Shown here piece by piece: positions 6,768-11,874 of a DNA stretch of 11,874 nucleotides (within the stretch, counting starts at the first letter, position 1; every line of letters starts with the position of its first letter). The translations under genes and the position numbers were made by a program. Below the pieces are notes generated by a model, which saw nothing but the letters and a program-made list of their open reading frames with translations, ran no database searches and was not told the origin of the DNA. The stretch is from Clostridium sp. CAG:508 (GTDB lineage Bacteria > Bacillota > Clostridia > TANB77 > CAG-508), in NCBI GenBank assembly GCA_000435755.1, contig FR889098.1, forward strand, positions 58,425 to 70,298, read 5' to 3'.

Positions 6768-6792
6768 TTACATTTATATTACATTTGTGTAA
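6768..6792. promoter_or_regulatory. Candidate operator upstream of the HD-like gene
   Basis: TTACATTT occurs at 6768-6775 and at 6779-6786, 11 bases apart, one helical turn. The second copy is half of the perfect dyad TTACA-TTTG-TGTAA (6779-6792), ending 5 bases before the -35. This is a good position for a regulator, but no regulator is identified. Confidence 0.4.
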
Positions 6793-6797
6793 CAATA

Positions 6798-6826
6798 TTG
6801 AATTAAACAAATAACTAACATATAAT
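6798..6826 (+). promoter_or_regulatory. Sigma-A-type promoter of the HD-like operon
   Basis: TTGAAT (6798-6803), a 17-base spacer and a perfect TATAAT (6821-6826). Transcription would begin near 6833, about 55 bases before the ATG at 6888. Confidence 0.75.
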
Positions 6827-6887
6827 GTAAATAAGTAGAAAGTTTTTAAATTACGCAAGAAAATTCCATAAAAAAGGAGTAATTCAC

Positions 6888-7427
6888 ATGGAAACTTTTG
6901 CAGATTATATTTTATCTGAAAAAGACTGGATAAAAAAAATGGAAATAATGCATTATTTACAGCTAAAAACAGGAATATTTTTTGATAAATCTGTTATTTT
7001 CAAAACATATCTTGCTAAATTATTTTTAGAAAATACAGATATCGATTTAGATGAAAACCTTGTTTTAACAGCTTGTTTGCTGTGCAATTGTAAAAAAGGA
7101 AAAGGCCCACAAGACTTAGAAAAGATAAAAACATATGCTAAAGAAGGAGCAGAATACCTATCAAAATTAGGGTTTTCAAATAGATTTTGTAAAATATGTG
7201 AAGAAGTTAATAGATATAGTGGAAATGCTATAAGAGAAAAAGAAAGTGATGTACTAGAATTAGTTGATAATTTTGGTGGTATGCTTTTAGATAGGCCAGA
7301 GAGAATTGCATTTAAAGTGGACGAAGCTTTAGTTTTATTGGAATATAGGAATTTAAAAGATAAAAACAATAGATATTTACAAAAATTCAAACAATTTGTA
7401 AATGAAATGCAGGAGGTGTTGGTATGA
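6888..7427 (+). CDS. HD-superfamily-like protein lacking the HD residues
   Basis: The helical layout resembles an HD phosphohydrolase: a helix ending in H22, then LVLTACLL (about 58-65) where active members read LLHDIGK, followed by a GAEYLSKLGF segment and a late VDNFGGMLLDRPER block like the closing Asp helix. However, the HD pair is replaced by Cys66-Asn67 (CNCKKGK), and the downstream GAEYL and ICEEVN helices lack the usual metal-binding histidines. If the assignment is right, this is a catalytically dead pseudo-enzyme that may sense or scaffold. The start is supported by AGGAG 8 bases upstream (6875-6879). It shares its last four bases (ATGA) with the next gene, implying translational coupling. 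It has its own promoter. The HD assignment rests on pattern only and could be wrong. Confidence 0.6.
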   Translation: METFADYILSEKDWIKKMEIMHYLQLKTGIFFDKSVIFKTYLAKLFLENTDIDLDENLVLTACLLCNCKKGKGPQDLEKIKTYAKEGAEYLSKLGFSNRFCKICEEVNRYSGNAIREKESDVLELVDNFGGMLLDRPERIAFKVDEALVLLEYRNLKDKNNRYLQKFKQFVNEMQEVLV

Positions 7428-7660
7428 GTCAAATAAAACAACCAGCTATACAAGTGGTGGCCAATGAAATTAATAGTATTGATACAGAAAGTAATATTCC
7501 TGCAATAAAAGCAATGGTAGACTTAGATAGAAGAATTAGAGAATCTATATTGGAAAAGAAATATGATAAAATAAAAGAGCAGACAATAAAACAAGAAGAA
7601 GCAGAGAATATAAATGCTGATAGCATAAGAAAAGATATGAACAGAGAATTTATAGATTAA
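7424..7660 (+). CDS. Hypothetical 78-residue charged helical protein
   Basis: Not recognised. The start overlaps the previous stop by ATGA, and a full AGGAGG (7411-7416) sits 7 bases upstream, so expression is likely strong and coupled. The product has no cysteine, signal peptide or membrane helix. A less charged N-terminal third (to about residue 32) is followed by a continuous helix rich in Lys and Glu (about 33-70: DLDRRIRESILEKK, then IKEQTIKQEEAENI), which may form a coiled coil. Base composition matches the neighbours. Being coupled to the pseudo-HD protein, it may bind it; this is inference from gene order only. Confidence 0.7.
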   Translation: MSQIKQPAIQVVANEINSIDTESNIPAIKAMVDLDRRIRESILEKKYDKIKEQTIKQEEAENINADSIRKDMNREFID

Positions 7661-7682
7661 AAGTTTACTTAAGAAAAGAGCT

Positions 7683-7712
7683 AAAAGATTGGCTATATAC
7701 CAATCTTTTTTT
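7683..7712 (+). terminator. Terminator after the HD-like operon
   Basis: AAAAGATTGG (7683-7692), a 7-base loop, and CCAATCTTTT (7700-7709) give a perfect 10-bp stem followed by more T. Only 30 bases remain to the EndoQ start codon, so it may also act as an attenuator for that gene. Confidence 0.88.
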
Positions 7713-7742
7713 GAGGTAAATTAGGTAAGGAGGGAATATATA

Positions 7743-8936
7743 ATGCAAGAAATGTTTGCAGATTTACATGTACATATAGGAAGAAGTGAAAAAGGAAAGC
7801 CAATAAAAATAACAGCAGCAAGAAGTCTAAACTTTGCTAATATTGCAAAAGAATGTGCTGAGAGAAAAGGAATACAAATAGTTGGAATTATAGACTGTGC
7901 ATCACCTTATGTTATAGAAGACATAGAAGAATTTTTAAAAACTGGTGAAGCTTATGAAATAAAAGATGGTGGAATTATATATAAAGACAAAGTATGTATA
8001 ATTTTAGGCAGTGAGATAGAAACAGCAGAAATAAACGATAATGGAAAAACTGGTAGTGCACACAACCTATGCTATTTCCCAAGCTTAGCAGATATAAAAG
8101 CATTTTCAAAAGAGATGAGTAAATACATTAAAAACATAACTTTAAGTTCTCAAAGAGCTTGTATATCAGCATATGAACTAGTTGATATAGTAGAAAAGTT
8201 TAATGGAGTACTAATACCAGCACATGCTTTTACACCACATAAAAGCTTTTATGGAAATTGTACAAGTCGTTTAGAAAGAATTTTCAAAGAAAAATTTAAT
8301 AAGATATTTGCAATAGAATTAGGGTTGAGTGCAGATACTGAACTTGCTGATCAAATATCTGAATTAGAAACTAGAACATTTATAACAAATTCTGATGCAC
8401 ATTCTTTACCTAAAATAGCAAGAGAATACAATAAAATATTAGTAGAAGATATTTCATTTAAAGAGCTATTAAAAGCTTTGAAAAATGAAGATGGTAGAAA
8501 AATATTATGTAATTATGGGTTAGACCCAAAACTTGGTAAATATCACAGAACATATTGTGAAACTTGTGATAAACCAATTGAAGGAGAACCACCAATATTT
8601 GAATGTCCAGAATGCCATGGAACAAATATTACAATGGGAGTGCTAGATAGAATCGTAAGTATAAGAGACAAAGAAAAAAGCATAAGTCCTGCCGATAGAC
8701 CACCATATGTTTATCAAGTACCATTAACATTTATTCCTGGATTAGGAAGTAAAACAATAGATAAACTATTAAACACATTTGAGACAGAAATGAACATTCT
8801 ACATAAATTATCAGAAGACGATATAGAAGCAGTTGTAGGAGAGAAAGTTGCAAAAACAATAGTAGCAGCAAGAGAAGGAAAAGCCACTATTCAAGCTGGT
8901 GGCGGTGGAGTATATGGCAAGTTGACAGTAGGTTAA
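7743..8936 (+). CDS. Endonuclease Q family protein (PHP domain)
   Basis: EndoQ enzymes nick DNA on the 5' side of deaminated bases (uracil, hypoxanthine, xanthine). They were characterised in archaea and also occur in some Bacillota. The PHP catalytic domain is evident: D7-L-H9-V-H11 at the start, G-S-E-I-E-T (about 89-94), P-A-H-A-F (about 159-163) and N-S-D-A-H (216-220), all metal-binding positions. A four-cysteine zinc ribbon follows (C272-x2-C275 and C288-x2-C291). The C-terminal part has a helix-hairpin-helix motif IPGLGSKT (331-338) for DNA contact, and a Gly-rich tail. Length 397 is normal for the family. AAGGAGGG (7727-7734) lies 8 bases before the ATG. No promoter is apparent between the preceding terminator and the gene, and no terminator follows it before spoIIM. 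Substrate preference cannot be read from sequence. Confidence 0.9.
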   Translation: MQEMFADLHVHIGRSEKGKPIKITAARSLNFANIAKECAERKGIQIVGIIDCASPYVIEDIEEFLKTGEAYEIKDGGIIYKDKVCIILGSEIETAEINDNGKTGSAHNLCYFPSLADIKAFSKEMSKYIKNITLSSQRACISAYELVDIVEKFNGVLIPAHAFTPHKSFYGNCTSRLERIFKEKFNKIFAIELGLSADTELADQISELETRTFITNSDAHSLPKIAREYNKILVEDISFKELLKALKNEDGRKILCNYGLDPKLGKYHRTYCETCDKPIEGEPPIFECPECHGTNITMGVLDRIVSIRDKEKSISPADRPPYVYQVPLTFIPGLGSKTIDKLLNTFETEMNILHKLSEDDIEAVVGEKVAKTIVAAREGKATIQAGGGGVYGKLTVG

Positions 8937-8999
8937 TACAATTAGTTCTAAATTTCATTTTATTGAATAGACATTATGTATAAATACTTATAATGAAAT

Positions 9000-9003
9000 G
9001 AGG
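9000..9003 (+). promoter_or_regulatory. Ribosome binding site fixing the spoIIM start
   Basis: GAGG lies 6 bases before the ATG at 9010. The in-frame ATG at 8998 overlaps this site and has no binding site of its own. Confidence 0.7.
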
Positions 9004-9009
9004 TTTAAA

Positions 9010-9654
9010 ATGAGAGTAATACCTAAGAAAACATCTAGAATCACTGAGGTTATAAAAAATCATATAGCAGAAAATTTAAAAGCATACATAATGGTTTCAA
9101 TTATATTATTAATAGGAATTACTCTAGGAGTAATTTTTGTAAATAATATGAGTGAAGCACAAACACAAGATATACAAACATATATACAAAGCTTTATAGG
9201 AGCTTTAAAAGATGGAAAATCTGTAAACAGTGGAGAACTGCTTAAAAAATCGCTAGGTAATAATCTTTTGTTAGTTTTTCTTATGTGGTTTGTAGGCTCT
9301 ACAGTTATAGGAATACCAGTAGTACTTGGCATAGTTGCATTTAGGGGCTTTTGCTTAGGATATACAATTTCAGCAGTTATTAAAATATGGGGAACAGGCA
9401 AAGGAATGTTATTCTTTGCAACTAGTATGTTACTACAAAATTTGATAGCAATTCCATGCATTATTGCACTAGCAGTAAGTGGAATAAAATTATATAAATC
9501 AATAATGAAAGATAAGAGACGAGAAAATATAAAAATAGAAATTATTAGACACACAATATTTTCGTTAGCTATGTTAGCAATACTTGCAATCTCGTCAATA
9601 ATAGAAACATATTTGTCAGCTAATTTACTAGTGCTATGCAAATCATATTTATAA
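9010..9654 (+). CDS. spoIIM: Stage II sporulation protein M
   Basis: Part of the SpoIID-SpoIIM-SpoIIP complex that remodels septal peptidoglycan during engulfment of the forespore; SpoIIM is the membrane anchor. Start chosen at 9010 (see the ribosome binding site), giving 214 residues, the same as the B. subtilis protein. The N-terminal cytoplasmic part is basic, the first membrane helix spans about 24-45, and an extracytoplasmic loop follows to about 84. Further hydrophobic segments lie at about 85-100, 102-124, 132-160 and 181-210. The RGFCLGYTISA segment (112-122) is a typical conserved block of the family. In B. subtilis spoIIM is controlled by sigma-E. No convincing sigma-E promoter could be placed here, so it may share the EndoQ transcript. 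The neighbour xerD also follows spoIIM closely in Bacillus. Confidence 0.9.
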   Translation: MRVIPKKTSRITEVIKNHIAENLKAYIMVSIILLIGITLGVIFVNNMSEAQTQDIQTYIQSFIGALKDGKSVNSGELLKKSLGNNLLLVFLMWFVGSTVIGIPVVLGIVAFRGFCLGYTISAVIKIWGTGKGMLFFATSMLLQNLIAIPCIIALAVSGIKLYKSIMKDKRRENIKIEIIRHTIFSLAMLAILAISSIIETYLSANLLVLCKSYL

Positions 9655-9706
9655 TATTAAAAAGTTAAAGAATTTTTGACAAATCTATTTACAATTGTTA
9701 ATTATT

Positions 9707-9735
9707 TTGATATAACTTATGTAAATCGACATAAT
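9707..9735 (+). promoter_or_regulatory. Sigma-A-type promoter of xerD
   Basis: TTGATA (9707-9712), a 17-base spacer and CATAAT (9730-9735), each five of six matches to consensus. The start would be near 9742, about 34 bases before the ATG. A perfect TTGACA further up (9676-9681) has no good -10 partner. Confidence 0.65.
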
Positions 9736-9775
9736 ATGTTTTGAAAATTAAATATACAAGATAGGGGAGCTAAAA

Positions 9776-10657
9776 ATGGAAAAACAAGTTAAACTTTTTT
9801 TGGAATTTTTACAAAATGAAAAGAAATTATCAGACAACACATTACAATCATACAAAAGAGACATAATACAATACCAAAACTACCTTGAAGAAAATGGTAT
9901 AAATTATGCAAAAGTATCAAAAGAAGATATAAAAGCCTATCTTAATTACTTAAAGCAAATTGGAAAGAAACCATCTACAATATCTAGAAATTTAGCATCA
10001 ATTAGATCTTTTTACCAATTTTCAATAAGAAATAAAAAAATAAAAAATGATCCAACTGAAGATGTTCAGTCTCCAAAAATAGAAAAAAGAGTTCCAAGCG
10101 TTCTTACAGCACAAGAAGTAGAACTACTACTAGAACAACCAAAAGACGTTGATTTAAAGGGAACTAGAGATAAAGCAATGTTAGAATTTGCTTATGCAAC
10201 AGGGATGAGAGTAACAGAAATAATAAACTTAAATATAGAAGATGTTAATCTTGAGGGTGAATATGTAATATGTAGAGTTGGTTCAAAACAAAGAAATATT
10301 CCTTTAGGTTCATTATCATTAAAAGCATTAAAAGAATATATAGATGAAGCAAGACCAATACTAATAAGAAATGAAAAAGAAAAAGCATTATTTGTTAATG
10401 TAAATGGTCAAAGATTAACAAGACAAGGTTTCTGGAAAATAGTTAAATATTATAAAGAACAAGCACATATTACAAAAGATATTACACCACATGTATTAAG
10501 ACATTCATTTGCAACACATTTATTACAAAATGGTGCAGACTTAAAAGCAATACAAACAATGCTTGGACATTCTGATATATCTTCAACACAAGTATATATG
10601 CAATTCCAAGACCCAGGTTTAAAAGATATATATCAAAAAGCACACCCAAGAGCATAA
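9776..10657 (+). CDS. xerD: Site-specific tyrosine recombinase XerD-like
   Basis: Resolves chromosome dimers at dif with its XerC partner. The N-terminal SAM-like core-binding domain (about 1-85, LSDNTLQSYKRDI) and the catalytic domain (about 105-293) are both complete. Catalytic residues fall in order: R145 (TGMRVTEI), K171 (GSKQRNIPL), H239 and R242 (HVLRHSFATHLL), H265 (MLGHSDISS) and nucleophile Y274 (TQVYMQF). Family members more often read YTHV after the tyrosine. GGGGAG (9764-9769) lies 6 bases upstream of the ATG. The spacing of catalytic residues and total length of 293 fit chromosomal Xer proteins rather than mobile-element integrases. The position after spoIIM matches the Bacillus xerD (ripX) locus. 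XerC versus XerD assignment relies on that context. Confidence 0.9.
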   Translation: MEKQVKLFLEFLQNEKKLSDNTLQSYKRDIIQYQNYLEENGINYAKVSKEDIKAYLNYLKQIGKKPSTISRNLASIRSFYQFSIRNKKIKNDPTEDVQSPKIEKRVPSVLTAQEVELLLEQPKDVDLKGTRDKAMLEFAYATGMRVTEIINLNIEDVNLEGEYVICRVGSKQRNIPLGSLSLKALKEYIDEARPILIRNEKEKALFVNVNGQRLTRQGFWKIVKYYKEQAHITKDITPHVLRHSFATHLLQNGADLKAIQTMLGHSDISSTQVYMQFQDPGLKDIYQKAHPRA

Positions 10658-10705
10658 AAGATAATAAAAAAATTAAAAATCTATTTATTTTTTTGAAAAT
10701 TATAT

Positions 10706-10745
10706 ATATAATGTACTAAGTAAAAATTAGTACATTATATTTTTT
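10706..10745 (+). terminator. Terminator between xerD and pgsA
   Basis: A 14-bp stem (10706-10719 with 10727-10740) containing ATAATGTACTAA, a 7-base loop, and then TTTTT (10741-10745). The T-run ends three bases before the GGAGG of pgsA, leaving no room for a promoter after the hairpin. Confidence 0.82.
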
Positions 10746-10747
10746 AT

Positions 10748-10752
10748 GGAGG
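10748..10752 (+). promoter_or_regulatory. Ribosome binding site fixing the pgsA start
   Basis: GGAGG lies 5 bases before the ATG at 10758. The in-frame ATG at 10746 overlaps this site and directly abuts the terminator T-run, so it is not the likely start. Confidence 0.8.
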
Positions 10753-10757
10753 AAGTT

Positions 10758-11357
10758 ATGAATTTACCAAACAAATTAACAATATTAAGAATTATTTTAG
10801 TACCAATAATGGTAATAATTCCATTTTTAGGAATAAAGGGAGATTTATGGGGAATACCAATTACATATTTGCTAGTGGATTTAATATTTATAATAGCAGC
10901 TATAACAGATAAACTTGACGGACATATTGCAAGGTCAAGAAACCAAATAACTACATTTGGAAAGTTTTTAGACCCAATTGCTGATAAAATAGTAGTAATA
11001 GCAGCAATGATTATGTTAGTAGAATTTGGACACTTGCCAGCATGGATTCCAATTATAGTTATATTTAGAGAATTTATTGTGTCTGGATACAGACTAGTGG
11101 CAGTACAAAAAGAAGGAAATGTAATAGCAGCAAGTATATGGGGAAAAATGAAGACTGTAACACAAATGATAGCAGTTATATTAGCATTCATTGATCCAAA
11201 CCCATATGGAACTATATTCAATGGAAACTTAACAGGCTATGCATTTGGAATCAATTTACTAGTTACGCTAATGATGAGCGTATCAGTAGTAGCAACAATA
11301 TTCTCAGGTTGGGAATATGTAAAAAACGGAAAAGAATTATTTAAAGATTCAATGTAG
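10758..11357 (+). CDS. pgsA: CDP-diacylglycerol--glycerol-3-phosphate 3-phosphatidyltransferase
   Basis: Makes phosphatidylglycerol phosphate from CDP-diacylglycerol and glycerol 3-phosphate in the membrane, the committed step to phosphatidylglycerol and cardiolipin. With the start at 10758 the protein begins MNLPNKLTILRI, the typical PgsA N-terminus, and has 199 residues, a normal length. The CDP-alcohol phosphotransferase signature is complete: D51-x2-D54-G-x2-A-R59, then eight residues, G68-x3-D72-x3-D76. These four aspartates bind the metal ions. About six membrane helices fit the hydrophobicity. It lies 10 bases ahead of ligA, so the two are probably cotranscribed. The terminator directly in front suggests that read-through or an overlapping promoter drives it. 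Confidence 0.95.
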   Translation: MNLPNKLTILRIILVPIMVIIPFLGIKGDLWGIPITYLLVDLIFIIAAITDKLDGHIARSRNQITTFGKFLDPIADKIVVIAAMIMLVEFGHLPAWIPIIVIFREFIVSGYRLVAVQKEGNVIAASIWGKMKTVTQMIAVILAFIDPNPYGTIFNGNLTGYAFGINLLVTLMMSVSVVATIFSGWEYVKNGKELFKDSM

Positions 11358-11367
11358 AGGTAGAGTT

Positions 11368-11874
11368 ATGGAATTTGAACAAGCAAAGAAAAGAGCGGAA
11401 GAACTAAAGCCATTATTACAATATTACACAAAGAAATATTTTGATGATGAACAAGTTGTTAGTGATTATGAATATGATATGCTTATGAGAGAATTAAAGC
11501 AAATAGAAAAAGAATATCCAGAGCTAATAACAAGTGATTCACCAACTCAAAGAGTTGGTGTGGGAAGCATAAAAAAAGGCTTCGAAAAGGTTACACATGA
11601 AGTGCCATTACAAAGCCTTCAAGATGTGTTCACATTTGAAGAAATTGAAGACTTTGATGAAAAAATGAAAAAAGCTGCAGAACTATATAATAGACCACTA
11701 AATTATGTAGTGGAAACAAAAATAGATGGTTTATCTTCAGCTATTGAATATAGAAATGGTAAATTTTATAAAGGTGCAACAAGAGGAAATGGAATAGTTG
11801 GAGAAGATGTAACACAGAACATTGCAACCATAAAGCATGTACCAAAAGAACTAAAAGAGCCTATTTCTATAACT
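11368..11874 (+). CDS. ligA: NAD-dependent DNA ligase LigA (3'-truncated by the window)
   Basis: Seals nicks in DNA using NAD+. The first 169 codons are present and the frame runs off the end, so about three quarters of a roughly 670-residue protein is missing. GAGG (11357-11360) lies 7 bases before the ATG. Visible are the Ia domain, with YYTKKYFDDEQVVSDYEYD (the NAD-binding Y-x8-D-Y-D-x-L-like segment), SDSPTQRVG, and PLQSLQDVF (the usual PMLSL-like motif). The adenylation motif K118-I-D-G follows an ETK context where E. coli has K115, and ATRGNGIVGEDVTQNI is the next conserved block. Reading frame is intact through the edge. Confidence 0.96.
   Translation, partial: MEFEQAKKRAEELKPLLQYYTKKYFDDEQVVSDYEYDMLMRELKQIEKEYPELITSDSPTQRVGVGSIKKGFEKVTHEVPLQSLQDVFTFEEIEDFDEKMKKAAELYNRPLNYVVETKIDGLSSAIEYRNGKFYKGATRGNGIVGEDVTQNIATIKHVPKELKEPISIT

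Noticed and set aside
6779..6792. CopY/BlaI-type operator (TACA-x2-TGTA)
   Set aside because: The half-sites are separated by four bases rather than two, so the regulator family cannot be assigned.
8987..8994. CTTATAAT as a -10 element (sigma-A or sigma-E) for spoIIM
   Set aside because: Transcription would begin at about 9001, on top of the ribosome binding site used by the 9010 start, and no properly spaced -35 is present.
9060..9641. Minus-strand frame of 193 codons opposite spoIIM
   Set aside because: Antisense of a clearly recognised membrane protein; no ribosome binding site or promoter.
9676..9681. Perfect TTGACA as the xerD -35
   Set aside because: At 16-18 bases spacing only TTAATT or TAATTA follows, a poor -10. 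The TTGATA/CATAAT pair downstream fits better.
9724..9731. Second Spo0A-like box (TGTCGAT on the minus strand) in the xerD promoter
   Set aside because: It lacks the final A of the core and the flanking A/T pattern; chance occurrence is likely in AT-rich DNA.
9776..10657. Tyrosine recombinase as sign of an integrated mobile element
   Set aside because: Length, residue spacing and location next to spoIIM fit the chromosomal XerD; no attachment repeats or cargo genes were seen.
10727..11221. Minus-strand frame of 164 codons opposite pgsA
   Set aside because: Shadow of PgsA codons; it would also run into the terminator hairpin.

Overview
The window is an AT-rich chromosomal segment (roughly 30% G+C by eye) from a Gram-positive bacterium, most likely an endospore-forming member of the Clostridia. 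The evidence is strong AGGAGG-type ribosome binding sites, near-exclusive AGA arginine codons, sigma-A-like promoters, a spoIIM gene, a consensus Spo0A box, and a bacterial EndoQ/TmcAL/CmpB-family gene set common in Firmicutes. Species cannot be named from the sequence.

Layout. Positions 1-1002 hold the 3' part of a membrane-anchored SGNH-like protein, followed 12 bases later by uvrB (1015-2970). A strong two-way hairpin terminator (2977-3013) separates uvrB from a convergent minus-strand gene of 103 codons (3024-3335). That gene is clearly richer in G+C (about 45%) and in CGN arginine codons than everything around it. Its divergent promoter region carries a Spo0A-type box. On the other side, 3502-4329 encodes a CmpB-type membrane protein with an unusual 11-residue-repeat tail. 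A second two-way terminator separates it from rnhA (4380-4814, minus). rnhA is divergent from tmcAL (4913-6169) and coaE (6171-6746), with overlapping promoters between them. A promoter at about 6798-6826 drives an HD-like protein that has lost its HD residues, plus an overlapping 78-residue protein. A terminator follows. Then come an EndoQ-family nuclease gene (7743-8936), spoIIM (9010-9654), xerD (9776-10657), pgsA (10758-11357) and the first 169 codons of ligA (11368 to the end).

How the genes relate. Most are housekeeping functions: nucleotide excision repair (UvrB), deaminated-base repair (EndoQ family), RNA-DNA hybrid removal (RNase HI), ligation (LigA), chromosome dimer resolution (XerD), coenzyme A synthesis (CoaE), tRNA modification (TmcAL) and phospholipid synthesis (PgsA), with one sporulation engulfment protein (SpoIIM). 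The parts most worth a second look are the foreign-looking small gene with its Spo0A-box promoter, the repeat-tailed CmpB protein, and the pseudo-HD/small-protein pair. I found no CRISPR array, tRNA, rRNA or insertion sequence. No gene-free stretch exceeds 300 bases; the longest (3336-3501) is a divergent regulatory region.
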